This document shows, in pieces, positions 23,473-35,862 of a stretch of 64,000 bases of DNA. The DNA is from Eurosta solidaginis (lineage: Eukaryota; Arthropoda; Insecta; Diptera; Tephritidae). The notes under the pieces are model-generated. The model was not told the origin of the DNA. It saw only the letters and a list, made by a program, of their open reading frames with translations, and made no database searches. Each line of letters begins with the position of its first letter. Position 1 is the stretch's first letter. The position numbers were made by a program, and so were the translations under genes. The stretch lies in contig NC_090321.1 of NCBI RefSeq assembly GCF_040869045.1, forward strand, positions 30,501,426 through 30,565,425. The letters are read 5' to 3'.

Positions 23473-24560
23473 TTAATTTTTTTCCGGCTGAAAATGGACA
23501 GTCAAGCATGAAGTGCCTCGAATTCCGTATTTTCTACAGCTATCTTCATCAAGTTCAGCTGTGTCCATTCGCGCTAGGAGATCCGTGTGATAATTGCAAG
23601 GAACTCTGCTATGGCCCGGCGCCAAGATTATTTTAGATATAAAATAGCTCAACACAATCGCTGTTAATTTTAATAGCCGATTGGCTATACGAGTAGATGT
23701 TGGATACTCTCACCGTAGCTGCACGGGGCAGCATCCCAACCACCACATCCTTAATCGCGGTGAGTGCCACTTGGAATACGCTACAGTGATCGGGCAACTT
23801 ATGGCGTTTTCTATTCCAAAAATAATGCTACCCTGATACTTTTGTGGGTTCCCTCAGAAGTATTTGTGTTCATTTGACGAAGTATTTTCATCTGAGAGAG
23901 GAAAAGAACACTATTACCTACAATCTCAGATTTTGTTGAGCGCCAAGTAAACCAATTGAAAAGTAAGGGTAAGAGCAGTGTAACACTATTTACAGAAAAT
24001 AAACGCCATTAAACTTGCGGCTTACATCGAGCTCAAGCCGTCTCCCCCAACCTCGAACCAACCGCGAACTAGTTAACTAGTTTACTGCTCCAGATTAGCC
24101 CCTTTCATATCTTCTCTCTCGAGGGTATGAATATCCTGAAGCTTGCACAGCGGGCAGTTGTTTTCACATAATAGTCTGTTTTGGCTGTGATAAAGTCATG
24201 CACGGCAATAATGCTGAAATGTCCGATTTGAGAAAGCCCATGTCACGAAGTCTGATCAGCAAACGGTCTACAGCTGTTTTGTTCGCAAATCCACTGGAAG
24301 TATGTTCAGCATGACATTGATTGCCCAAATGTGTGAAGTTTTAAGAGCGTCTTTAATACCAACCAGCGCTGTCCACAGGCTTATCTCATGAGGAAAATTA
24401 AGGAATACGCTATATAGAACCAGGATTATTGCAAAGTCTAGAGAGTCTTAAAACTATGCTTGCGCTATTACGCATCGTCGATGGCCTATACCAGCAAACT
24501 CTCTCTGTCAGTCTGAGGAGCAAGAGAAGTCAATTAATTACTTTCTTTGCCAATATCCAG
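23473..24560 (-). pseudogene. LINE remnant: RT thumb and RNase H
   Basis: Reading on the minus strand, about 24380-24280 contains INVMLNILPVDL, a jockey/I-type segment that follows ALxTTPxxA. The lower-coordinate end (23655-23473) reads KIILAPGHSRVPCNYHTDLLA, the RNase H signature (W-x-P-G-H-x-x-x-x-G-N-x-x-A-D-x-L-A). The tryptophan and glycine are changed and the final aspartate is kept. Stops interrupt the middle. It is homologous to the 20.0-20.6 kb fragment in the same orientation, so two copies of one family lie about 3.7 kb apart. It is a dead element. Confidence 0.7.
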
Positions 24561-24710
24561 GACTGCAGACAAGAATGCTCATATTTCTAGGTACACGGTA
24601 TTCCGATAGTTCGGGGGAAGGATACTTAAGTTTACATGGGAAGGAAAATGGTTTCATAAAGACTAGACCCAAGATGATTCATATTTGGAGAGCATTAACA
24701 ATACATTTAG

Positions 24711-25040
24711 CGACGAAGGTTTTGGGGAGTGCTATCGATGTTGATGTCCTCTGCCGGATATAGATACGGTACGGTTTAGTAACAAGCACCATTAAGGTAT
24801 ACGCCCGACCGACTCGGGAACGATTTAGTATGACCACATTGAACCTTCTAGGCCATGCAGCCCCACCGCCTAGTTCCATGCAACTTGGTATCGCCACGGC
24901 CTCGGCTGCTTAAAAAACCGGGTTTGCCACAGGTAGTTAAAGTTGACAATTTTGGTCGCCTCTTACGGCAGAAATACCGGCAGCGAGTATATTATAAGCC
25001 CTATAACCCGCTGGAGGTACTGTTAACTCCGTGTACGTTG
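24711..25040 (+). repeat. Dispersed repeat D, long copy
   Basis: Runs GGGGAGTGCTATCGATGTTG, CTCTGCCGGATATAGATACG, CCCGACCGACTCGGGAACGA, CATTGAACCTTCTAGGCCAT, TTTGCCACAGGTAG, GTCGCCTCTTACGGCAGAAA and ATAACCCGCTGGAGG. It is one of the fullest D copies in the window. Frames that cross it are not genes. Confidence 0.75.
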
Positions 25041-25862
25041 TTACCGCAATTACGCCGCTCAGCGCCGTGTTACTCATTTTTGCTCATTAAAAGTTTGAAT
25101 GTGTTTCTGTTTTCCACTGATTCAATATCACAAATACTTATTAACTTTATTAAACAAATTTTAGTTGTCCTTTTTAAAATTAATATATACACACAATTTT
25201 ACAAGGAATCTATATGCAAAGAATCTACAAAGCTCGCAATATGTATAATATTCCAAACCACTTCACTCTTTTCGTCCTTTGGCTTCATCAATATTATACG
25301 TTCTTCATATTTCCTTTGTTAGTTGCGTGTTGCCAATGACAGCCGGCGCTAAAATGTTATAAGTTGCAAATTTCTTGGCTCGTTTATTAGTCAAGCATAC
25401 AAAGAATCTGAACATACATACATAAAAACGTAGAAATTAATATAAAGTTTCTTAGAATGTGAACTTTTTATCTTCAAATCAGAATTTTATATTGTTTTAT
25501 ATGTTTATTTGACATGATGTGGATGCCACCCCTCCAGTCAAACCTACTATTTGTAGACCAGATGTATATTAGTTTTCCAACAATCCCAACTAGTTCGAGC
25601 AATATGTGTGTGTATGTGTGAGTAACTACTTCTTCTCTTAGCTGATGACTACATATGTGTATGTAAAATATACTTCGTCGCCTTCTATGTATGTACGTAA
25701 GTGTTGCTTGCCTTAATGTGTACATGTATATAAGAGTGGCTGCTTGCTGTTTTTGTTGTTGTGATTATTTACTAACAGCATAGCGATGCTAATATTCACC
25801 ACAATACTTACATCACAGTCGTACCAACTGACATACTAGTTAGTTTAGCAAGACCATAATAC
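25041..25862. other. Unassigned sequence with TATGTGTG microsatellite words
   Basis: AT-rich, with a short TG/TATG-rich patch at about 25603-25622. Nothing else is recognised before the solo LTR. Confidence 0.35.
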
Positions 25863-26386
25863 TGTAACGAATTTTACTGCAAATCCTCTTATTTGCAACC
25901 TTCTGCTAAGTTCGTATCACTAAACTGTTGAATAAATAACACCACTATTTAGTAATGCAAAATGGCCTTTATACTTCACAATAAATAACTCTAGTATTGC
26001 TCGAGAGATTGCGTGCTTAATCAAAACTGATTCTAGCGCCTCTATCTGTCGCTGCCTTTTATACTCTTTGATTTCCTTGTTCCCATCTTCTAGGTGTTTC
26101 CATTTCTAGAATTTACTATTTGGCCATTAGCTATCAAATTTCTCAGCTGTAACTATTATTGCACGATTTTATAGCTTCTCTCATGGCATACTTTCGAGAG
26201 TATCTCAGATATATGCATGTGGTTGTGCGTTGCTTCTCAGCTGCGTATACGTACATATGTGTGGACATAATGATTGATTCGTTTATGTAGATACATAATG
26301 ATTGATTTATGGATGTGCATACAAGGCGCCGCTTAGCTTCGGCCTAGAGATGGCAGTACCCCTTAGTGTTGCTAATATTGGTAACA
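25863..26386 (-). mobile_element. Solo LTR of an LTR retrotransposon
   Basis: A 524-bp block has ends TGTTACCAATATT... and ...AATTCGTTACA when read on the minus strand, so it starts TG and ends CA. It is flanked by the 4-bp duplication ATAC (25859-25862 and 26387-26390). A TATA-like AGTATAAAAGGCAGCG lies on the minus strand at about 26050-26065, in the U3/R position. No gag, pol or second LTR lies beside it, so it is a solo LTR left by recombination. The 4-bp duplication suits Gypsy-type elements but does not prove the class. Confidence 0.8.
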
Positions 26387-26989
26387 ATACCATGTGGCTT
26401 ACTAATCATACTATGAATTAGTGTCATATCGCTTGACGTGTTAGTCGAGGTTAGTATCAGTTGAACGCATTTTATTATACCCAGTCGGTACACACATCAG
26501 CATCCCACTAGATAACATACTAGTTAATGGTACGATTGTCCTACTTGTGTTGAAAAATCACGCGACTATTGCTAAATTAGCAAAAATTCATTCTGAGGTC
26601 GACTCAATCAAAAAATATAAAAATTTAATATCAAAATAATCTCAAAACTCCAGTCAGTGAACTATTGAAACACTAACGGGTGTAAATAAGCCACAAAATT
26701 CTAATCAGTTAGCTAGAATATTTGCTGAGTAGTGTGACTTTTGACTGCTGGGACTTTGACAAACAGCGACGCACTATGGCGCTTTTGCCGAAAAAGCCTG
26801 GCAAAAATCAAAAACCTTATGAAAGCATTCCATGAATCTAGTAAAGAATTTTCCAGGAATTAGGAATAAATAATGTAATTATTATAGTAAAGCCGCACAA
26901 AGTTGATAAATTTTCTATACAGGGAAAATATAAAGTTTTGGTTTTTGTTTTCGGTGTATTAAAATGGCTTTGTCTAAAAGGGGTGCTTA
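26387..26989. other. Unassigned AT-rich sequence
   Basis: No gene or repeat recognised between the solo LTR and the SINE-like fragment. Confidence 0.3.
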
Positions 26990-27245
26990 CTTCTTTTCTA
27001 TATTGTAACGAAAAAAAAAATTATCTATACTTAATTAGCGAGACATGTTCATTTTGCTTTATACAATTGCTTTTGTTATTGATATTAAAGCAAAACTACA
27101 AAGTTTACAAACGGCGATGTTTACTAGGACATATTCCTGAATTTCACTTCTTCATCAGCTAGCTTTTCGGGAGCTGAGTATTGAACTCGAAATCTCCAGC
27201 ATTTATACTTTCTACTCAGCCATACAAATGCCCCTCTGCTCGCTT
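26990..27245 (-). repeat. tRNA-headed SINE-like fragment
   Basis: On the minus strand the 5' part contains an A-box-like TGGCTGAGTAG and, about 34 bp on, a B-box-like CGAGTTCAATACTC. A body follows with CTGATGAAGAAGTGAAATTC and an A-rich tail region toward 26990. No intact cloverleaf is possible. The layout fits an old tRNA-derived SINE. Confidence 0.5.
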
Positions 27246-27484
27246 TGCAATTGGTCTCTAATGCCCCGACTCTAGTGTGGTAACAACATTCTTCACCACG
27301 GTAACGAAATCATGTGACAACTTTTACACTCTTTTGGTATTCTACCTGCGAAAGTAGCCAGATAATTTTTTACCCACAAAAGTAGGTGGTTACATCGAAA
27401 TAACCACACAACAGCTGTTGTTCAGAAAAGGGCAAAACTGAAAAATAAAGAATTGTAAGCGCAAATAAGTAGAGATAATAGTAA
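27246..27484. other. Unassigned flank of the family A pair
   Basis: Unique-looking sequence up to the CTTGT end of the next element. Confidence 0.3.
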
Positions 27485-29521
27485 ACAAGTAAGGAAGGTT
27501 AAGTTCGGGTGTAACCGAACATTACATACTCAGTTGAGAGCTATGGTGACAAAATAAGGGAAAATAACCATGTAGGAAAATGAACCGATGAAATGTGTAT
27601 CAAATGAAAGGCATTAAAGAGTATTTTATGGGGGAGGGGGCCAAAGTTCTATAGGTGGACGCCATTTAGGGACATCGCCATAAAGGTGGATCAGGGTTGA
27701 CTCTAGAATTTGTTTGTACGATATGGGTATCAAATGAAAGGTGTTAATGAGTATTTTAAAAGGGAGTAATCCTTAGTTCCATAGGTGGACGCCGTTTCGA
27801 GATATTTCCATAAAGGTGGACCAGGGGTTACTCTAGAATGCGTTTGTACAATATGGGTATGAAACGAAAGGTGTTAATGAGTATTTTAAAAGGGAGTGGG
27901 CCTTAGTTCTATAGTTGGACGGCTTTTCGAGGTATCGCAATAAAGGTGGACCAGGGGTGACTCCAGACTTTGTTTGTACGATATTGGTATCAAATGAAAT
28001 GTGTTAATGAGTATTTTTAAAAGGGAGTGTGCCTTCGTTCTATATGTGCACGCCTTTTCAAGATATCGCCATAAAGGTGGACCAGGGGTGACTCTAGAAT
28101 GTGTTTGTACGATATTGGTATCAAATGAAAGGTATTAATGAGAGTTTTAAAAGGGAGTGGTGGTAGTTGTATATGTGAAGGCGTTTTCCAGATATCGACC
28201 AAAATGTGGACCAGGGTGACCCAGAGCATCATCTGTTGGATACCGCTAATTTATTTATATATGTAATACCTGCCAAGATTTCAAGGGTCTTTTATTTCTC
28301 TCTGCAGAACTTTTTCATTTTCTTCTACTTAATATGGTAGGTGTCACAACCATTTTACAAAGTTTTTTTAAAGTTATATTTCGCGTCAATAAACCAATCC
28401 AATTACCATGTTTCATCCCTTTTTTCGTATTTGGTACAGAATTATGGCATTTTTTTCATTTTTCGTAATTTTCGATATCGAAAAAGTGGGCGTGATCATA
28501 GTCGGATTTCGTTCATTTTTTATACCAAGATAAAGTTAGTTCAGGTAAGTACGTGAACCAAGTTCAGTAAAGATATGTCGATTTTTGCCCAAGTTATCGT
28601 GTTAACGGCCATACGGAAGGACAGACGGCCGACTGTGTATAAAAACTGGGTGTGGCTTCAACCGATTTCACTCATTTTCACAGAAACCAGTTAACGTCAT
28701 AAAATCTATGACCCTACCAAATTTCAAAAGGATTGGTGAATTTTTGTTCGACTTATGGCATTAAAAGTATCGTAGACAAATTAAATGCAAAAGGGCGGAG
28801 CCACGCCCATTTTGAAATTTTCTTTTATTTTTGTATTTTGTTGCACCATATCATTACTGGAGTTGAATGTTGACATAATTTACCCATATACTGTAAAGAT
28901 ATTAAATTTTTTGTTAAAATTTTACTTAAAAAAAATTTTTTTTTAAGTGGGCGTGGTCCTTATCGTATTTTGCTAATTTTTATTGAGCTTGCATATAGTA
29001 ATAGGAGTAACGTTCCTGCCAAATTTCATCATAATATCTTCAACGACTGCCAAATCACTGCTTGCAAAACTTTTAAATTACTTTCTTTTAAAAGTGGGCG
29101 GTGCCACGCCCATTGTCCAAAATTTTACTAATTTTCTATTCTGCGTCATAAGTTCAACTCACCTACCAAGTTCCATCGCTTTATCTGTCTTTGGTAGTGA
29201 ATTATTTCACTTTTTCGGTTTTTCGAAATTTTCGATATCGAAAAAGTGGGCGTGGTTATAGTCCGATATCGTTCATTTTGAATAGCGATCTGAGATGAGT
29301 GTTCAGAAACCTACATACCAAATTTCATCAAGATACCTCAAAATTTACTCAAATTATTGTGTTAACGGACGGACGGACGGACGGACGGACATGGCTCAAT
29401 CAAATTTTTTTTCGATCCTGATGATTTTGATATATGGAAGTCTATATCTATCTCGATTCCTTTATACCTGTACAACCAACCGTTATCCAATCAAACTTAA
29501 TATACTCTGTGAGCTCTGCTC
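27485..29521 (-). mobile_element. Helentron/DINE-like element, family A copy 2
   Basis: The outer end (minus strand ...CCTTCCTTACTTGT) is at 27485. The stem-loop GTTCGG-GTGTAA-CCGAAC is at 27503-27520, followed by the 13-bp ATACTCAGTTGAG. About five 130-bp units occupy 27590-28230. The 150-bp GGGCGTGG-bearing units and a long GGAC tract (about 29367-29390) follow. It stops at CTCTGCTC, just short of the terminal inverted repeat, so its inner end is slightly truncated. No coding capacity. Confidence 0.8.
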
Positions 29522-29556
29522 TATCTGCAATAGATAAATGAATTTCAATCATTATG

Positions 29557-31513
29557 TTTTTATACTCAGTTGAGCAGAGCTCACAGAGTATATTAAGTTT
29601 GATTGGATAACGGTTGGTTGTACATATATAAAGGAATCGAGATAGATATAGACTTCCATATATCAAAATAATCAGGATCAAAAAAAAATTTGATTGAGCC
29701 ATGTCCGTCCGTCCGTCCGTCCGTCCGTCCGTTAACACGATAACTTGAGTAAATTTTGAGGTATCTTGATGAAATTTGGTATGTAGGTTCCTGAGCACTC
29801 ATCTCAGATCGCTATTTAAAATGAACGATATCGGACTATAACCACGCCCACTTTTTCGATATCGAAAATTTCGAAAAATCGAAAAAGTGCGATAATTCAT
29901 TACAAAAGACAGATAAAGCGACGAAACTTGGCAGATGAGTTGAACTTATGACGCAAAATATAAAATTAGTAAAATTTTGGACAATGGGCGTGGCACCGCC
30001 CACTTTTTAAAGAAGGTAATTTAAAATTTTTTCAAGCTGTAATTTGGCAGTCGTTGAAGATATCATGATGTAATTTGGCAGGAACGTTACCCTTATTACT
30101 GTATGTTCGCTTAATAAAAATTAGCAAAATCGGAGAAGGACCACGCCCACTTTTAAAAAAAAAATTTTTTTAAAGTAAAATTTTAACAAAAAATTTAATA
30201 TCTTTACAGTATATAAGTAAATTATGTCAAGATTCAACTCCAGTAATGATATGGTGCAACAAAATACAAAAATAAAAGAAAATTTAAAAATGGGCGTGGC
30301 TCCGCCCTTTTTCATTTAATTTGTCTAGGATACTTTTAATGCCATAAATCGAACAAAAATTAACCAATCTTTTGAAATTTGGTAGGGGCATAGATTTTAT
30401 GACTTTAACTGTTTTCTGTGAAAATGGGCGAAATCGGTTGATGCCACGCCCAGTTTTTATACACAGTCGTCCGTCTGTCCTTCCGCATGGCCGTTAACAC
30501 GATAACTTGAGCAAAAATCGATATATCTTTACTAAACTCAGTTAACGTACTTATCTGAACCCACTTTACCTTGGTATGAAAAATGAACGATATCGGACTA
30601 TGACCACGCCCACTTTTTCGATATCGAAAATTGCGAAAAATGAAAAAAATGCCATAATTCTATACCAAATACGAAAAAAGGAATGAAACATGGTAAGGTA
30701 ATTGGATTGTTTTATTGACGCGAAATATAACTTTAGAAAAAACTTTATAAAATGGTTGTGACACCTACCATATTAAGTAGAAGAAAATGAAAAAGTTCTG
30801 CAGGGCGAAATAAAACACCCTTAAAATCTTGCCAGGTATTACATATATAAATAAATTAGCGGTATCCAACCGATAATGTTCTGGGTCACCCTAGTCCACA
30901 TTTTGGTCGATATCTGGAAAACGCCTTCACATATACAACTACCACCACTCCCTTTTAAAACTCTCATTAATACCTTTATTTGATACCCATATCGTACAAA
31001 CTCATTCTAGAGTCACCCCTGGTCCACCTTTATGACCATATCTCGAAACGGCGTCCACCTATAGAACTACGGCCCACTCCCTTTTAAAATGCTCATTAAC
31101 ACCTTTCGTTTGATGCCCATATTGTGCAAACGCATTCTAGAGTCACCCCTGGTCCATCTTTACGGCGATATCTCGAAAAGGCGTCCATCTATAGAACTTA
31201 GGTCCACGCCATTTTAAAATACTCATTAATACCTTTCATTTGATACCCATATCGTACAAACGCATTCTAGAGTCAACCCTGATCCACCTTTATGGCTATA
31301 TCCCTAAATGGCGTCCACCTATAGAACTATGGCGCACTCCCTCATAAAATACTCTTTAATGACTTTCATTTGATACACATGTCATACAAACACATTCCAG
31401 GGTTTCCCTCGGTTCATTTTCCTACATGGTTATTTTCCCTTATGTTCTCACCATAGCTCTCAACTAAGTATGTAATGTTCGGTTACACCCGAACTTAACC
31501 TTCCTTACTTGTT
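29557..31513 (+). mobile_element. Helentron/DINE-like element, family A copy 3
   Basis: The complete inner end TTTTTATACTCAGTTGAGC starts at 29557. Then come a GTCC tract at about 29704-29733, the GGGCGTGG units inverted relative to copy 2, and about four 130-bp units at 30940-31395. The stem-loop and CCTTCCTTACTTGTT close it at about 31513. It faces copy 2 across a 35-bp spacer. Small differences from copy 2 throughout show the two arms are not a perfect duplicate. Confidence 0.82.
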
Positions 31514-31529
31514 CTAAGAGAAACTGAAA

Positions 31530-31695
31530 AGAAAGAAACATTTACAGGCATATTGCGATGGACCCATTTCGAAAACCGCCAACGTAATCATCATCAGGCA
31601 ATTTTGTAATGTTATTAAAGGTTTCAACGGGATTCGAACCGTGAATCACATGGTGAAACTGCAGTAGCCTTTAACCACTAGGCTATCCTGCTGGT
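31530..31695 (-). repeat. tRNA-headed SINE-like fragment
   Basis: On the minus strand it starts CAGGATAGCCTAGTGGTTAA (A box TAGCCTAGTGG) and has a B box CGGTTCGAATCC near 31632. The T-stem does not pair properly in the canonical register and the acceptor arms do not match, so it is not a functional tRNA. A body follows with TTGCCTGATGATGATTACG. It fits a tRNA-derived SINE. Confidence 0.55.
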
Positions 31696-32936
31696 ATTTG
31701 TTTTCATGCTTAATTCAGTTTTTCTCATTTCTACACTAACAACATAATTGAGACATTTTGTCTCTATATTAATTTGTGTGCCATGTAGATTTGTTTTTGT
31801 AAAGTTCTTCTTCTTCCAAATTTTTGTTTTATTTTATTAGTATAAAATACAAAATTTTAGGATGTTTCTATATAAAATTTGACTAAACATAGTGAAGACT
31901 TTCCTTTAATTCAAGCTGAACAAACAAATATATGGACATGCAACCAAAAATTATACTATATTTTGACATAGGAAAAGTCTATGTCTTCCACCAACCAAAC
32001 GTTGTGAACCTAGTTTTGGTCACAAAGCTCTTGGTACAAGAATTATGTTGTTGATTGCAATGAAATAAAATATATGGTGCAGTTAGGTTTTAGTAAGAAA
32101 TGGTTCAAAATTTGCGTTCTGGTGTTGCCGAACTATGTATGTGGAAAACTCAGTAAATCATAAATGAAACTAGGCAATTTTGTTAGTGCTATTTTTATAG
32201 ATGCTTACCTTTTCTCTTAATATCAGAGGCTAGATTCCGTAAATGTGAGTTTTGATCCCAGGACTCAGGGATTCTGCTAGCACCTACGTGAATAACTTTA
32301 TACAAAACATTTCTTCCGAAATCAAATCTCTTTTGCATATGCTTCCTTCTGTCTTCAAGTTAAAATATTTCTTGTGCGAAGATACTTAGTTTTCAATTAC
32401 CTTGCGTGGTTTAACACCACAATAGTCCTGGAATTCCTTTAGCTAATTGAGCTGGGTGAGAAAGATTTAAATATCAAAGTTCCAAACGAGAAGTAATGCA
32501 TCGAATTTCTTTGTATAAGTTTTGAAAGTGTTAGGCTCGCGACAGAGTGCTCGCTATAAGCTATGCTAGGCGAGAAGAAATTTTTATTTTCATATATTTT
32601 ACATAGTGTTGTATAACCGATCGAACTATCTAGCCGTTATTAATATTATTAAAAAACAAAAGTTTTTTTTTTATTAGTCGGTTATTTCATCAACAATTAA
32701 CGACAATGTGTTTGCCAACACTTTTCTTTTTAATGCCTTGATTAATTATATCCTAGGTGAAATGTTATTGTTCTGGTACATTTTACTGACTGAGCAATTT
32801 TTTATGGTGAGAGTTCCATTGAAGTAAATTGAAAATTATATGGGGGCTAACGAAAGTGTGGCGAATTTTTGGGCAATATTGTGAATTTTTACTTGAGTGA
32901 AAAAGAAAGAAAAGTACCAATCGTGGCTACTGCCTA
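31696..32936. other. Unassigned sequence with one half-copy of a small foldback repeat
   Basis: At about 32230-32255 the words CTAGATTCCGTAAATG and TGAGTTTTGA match one arm of the foldback element at 47359-47455. No opposite arm is seen nearby. The rest is unrecognised AT-rich sequence. Confidence 0.4.
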
Positions 32937-33000
32937 AAAAGGACCAAAATTGAAGAAAAGGGACCAGCGGACCAAATGGGGTTGGAAGGGATCATTTTTG
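32937..33000 (-). repeat. Fragment of the hAT-like family seen at 45.4 kb
   Basis: GGGACCAGCGGACCAAATGG followed by GGTTGGAAGGGATCATTTTTGG matches, in reverse complement, the left end of the 45404-47916 element, minus its terminal inverted repeat. It shows that sequence is dispersed. Confidence 0.55.
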
Positions 33001-33257
33001 GTCAAATGAACCGTGAAAGCGAAGAAAACTACCATTCAAATTTCTCCAGAGACACTGATGAGTTTCTTGGTAATGACAGCGTTACCACTTGGGCCAGAAT
33101 CGTGAATAAAAGAACTGGTAACGATATTCGGTTACATAATGTTCTGGGAACTATTTTACCGGTAACGCTCAGAATCGAGGCGTAAATGTTGCCTTTTTGT
33201 TGCAATTCCTTTATTCACCATTTAGGTACATACTTATTCTATATGCTTTTTAATCCT

Positions 33258-33471
33258 TTCATGAATGGGGCTGAACAATAATTTTATCCCGTTCGTAATC
33301 TCCAAATAATTGGAAGTATAAGATAAGAAATATATAGTGAAAAGATGTACATACCTAAACGATTTTTAAGATAAATATAAAATAAAAAATGGCAAAAAAC
33401 CCCCTTATCTGAACGATCGGTTGTATGGGATATATATAATATATAGCTCCGATCGAAATGCTTTTTACAGG
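33258..33471 (-). mobile_element. Helentron/DINE-like family B, fragment
   Basis: Matches the first part of the other B copies from CATGAATGGGGCTGAACAAT to AGCTCCGATCGAAATG. Both true ends are missing, so there is one partial 153-bp unit, no stem-loop and no microsatellite. Confidence 0.75.
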
Positions 33472-33824
33472 TAACACATATTAAAATAGGTGTATGAACA
33501 ACACTTGCAAAATATCACTAGCTACACAGCAAAAAGAGTTTTTCAACAAGCCATCTCTTCTGATCCAAGCATATGCATATACTACCTCAGAAATGCCTTC
33601 TTTGTTAAGTGTATTTTCCGGTGACTACATTAAGTGAATTTAATAAATTATCCACTTTTTTTCATAAAAGTTTTTAGTAGTCAATTTAGCTTTTTTATTG
33701 AAAAATAAAATAAATGCAAGTTTATTTTTTATTGTATATTTAATTTCGTAATTATTTGTAATATTAGAGTACCCGCATACTTTGTTCTGTCCAAAAATTG
33801 GTTTGTCCACATTTAAAATTTAAG
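33472..33824. other. Unassigned AT-rich sequence
   Basis: No feature recognised. Confidence 0.3.
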
Positions 33825-34085
33825 CCTCGCTTCCCCTCTTCACTATCTATCCCGTTCTCTTCTACTCTATCTTCCATTTTCCCATAGTTCTTGTTCATCC
33901 CTTATTCCATTTGTCTGACTCCCACTCCTAGTTCTACTCCCTAAACTTACTTCCACCCCAAACCCATTCCTGCTCCCACACTCACTCTTACTTTCGCTAA
34001 ACTTCACATACCCATTTCCACCATCAGTCCTAGTCCCACTACAACTACCTCTCCCACTTCCATTCCCCCTCCCTCTCTCACCTAA
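33825..34085. repeat. Pyrimidine-rich low-complexity tract
   Basis: C/T-dominated + strand built from variants of TCCCACTCCTAGTTCTACTC. It is similar in texture to the tracts at 590-982 and 39650-40098. Confidence 0.65.
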
Positions 34086-34231
34086 ACTTCTTCATATATG
34101 GACTCTCTATATTTAATCTTGTATGCTAGATTAAGGGTGCATTTCTCTTCATTTATTAGCAAATTCAATTTTCTAAAGTGACCAAAGCTCGATTCCTATT
34201 TCAAGCTGTTTTTGAAAAAAAAAATAACAAC

Positions 34232-35862
34232 TCAGCTGAGAGCTTTGGAGACAAAACAAGGGAAAATTACCCAGTAGGAGAATGAACCTAGGGTAATCCT
34301 GGAATGTGTTTGTATGACGTGGGTATCAAATGGAAGGTATTAAAGAGTATTTTAAAAGGGAGTGGGTCATAGGTTTATAGGTGGACGTCATTTCGTTATA
34401 TCGCCATAAAGGTGTACAAGCGGTGACTCTAGAATGTGTTTGTACCATATGGGTAACAAATTTAAGGTATTAATGAGGGTTTTATAAGGGAGTGGCCCTT
34501 AGTTGTATATGTGAGACCGTATTCGAGATATCGACCAAAATGTGGACCAGGGTGACCCAGAACATCATCTGTCGGGTACCGCTAATTTATTTATATATGT
34601 AATACCATGAACAGTATTCCTGCCAAGATTTCAAGGGATTTTGATTTCGCCCTGCAGAACTTTTTCATTTTCTTCTACTTAATATGGTAGATGTCACACC
34701 CATTTCACAAAGTTATACTTTGCATCGAAAAAGCAATCCAATCACCATGTTTCATCCCTTTTTTCATAATTGGTATAGAATTATGGCATTTTTTTCCTTT
34801 TTCGTAATTTTCGATATCGAAAAAAGTGGGCGTGGTTATAGTCGGATTTCGGCAATTTTTTATACCAAGATAAAGTGAGTTCAGACAAGTACGTGAACTA
34901 AGGATATATCGATTTTTGCTCAAGTTATCATGTTAACGGCCGAGCGGAAGGACAGACGGTCGACTGTGTATAAAAACTGGGCTTCAAGCGGTTTCGCCCA
35001 TTTTCACAGAAAACAGTTATCGTCATAGAATCTATGCCTCTACCAAATTTCACAAGGATTGGTAAATTTTTGTTCGACTTATGGCATTAAAGTTATTCTA
35101 GCAAATTAAATGAAAAAGAGCGGAGCCACTCCCATTTTGAAATTTTCTTTTATTTTTGTATTTTGCTGCACCATATCATTACTGGAGTTGAATGTTGACA
35201 TAATTTACTTATATACTGAAAAGATATTCAATTTTTTGTTAAAATTTGACTTTTAAAAAAATATTTTTTTTTAAAGTGGGCGTGTTCGTCATCCGATTTT
35301 GCTCATTTTTATTTAGCATACATATAGTAATAGGAGTAATGTTCCTGCCAAATTTCATCATTATATCTTCAACGACTGCCAAATTACAGCTTGCAAAACT
35401 TTTAAATTGCCTTCTTTTAAAAGTGGGCGGTGCCACACCCATTGTCCAAAATTTTACTAATGTTCTATTCTGCGCCATAAGGTCAACCCACCTACCAAGT
35501 TTAATCGCTTTATCCGTCTTTGGTAATGAATTATCGCACTTTTTCTGTTTTTCGAAATTTTCGATATAGAAAAAGTGGGCGTGGTTATAGGCCGATTTCG
35601 TTTATTTTAAATAACGATCTGGGATGAGTACCCAGAAACCTACATACCAAATTTCATTAAGATATCTCAAAATTTACTCAAGTTATCGTGTTAAGGGGCA
35701 GACGGACGGACGGACGGACATGGCTAAATGATTTTCTTTTTTCGCCCACGTCATTTTGATATATAGAAGTTTATATCTATCTCGATTAGTTTATGCCGTT
35801 ACGGATTACCGTTATGCGAACAAAATTAATATACTCTGTGAGCTCTGCCCAGCTGAGTATAA
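34232..35862 (-). mobile_element. Helentron/DINE-like element, family A copy 4
   Basis: The stem-loop/CTTGT end is missing; the copy begins at CTCAGCTGAGAGC. About two 130-bp units lie at 34310-34550, then the 150-bp GGGCGTGG units, a GACGGACGG tract at about 35700-35718, and the opposite end CAGCTGAGTATAA at 35862. Loss of the hairpin end would make it immobile. Confidence 0.78.

Noticed and set aside
24855..25322. 155-codon + strand frame
   Set aside because: Its first part lies in repeat D; the remainder is low-complexity Ile/Phe/Leu.
31619..31694. Candidate tRNA gene on the minus strand
   Set aside because: A and B boxes are good, but the T stem and acceptor stem do not pair in the canonical register, so it is a SINE head rather than a tRNA.
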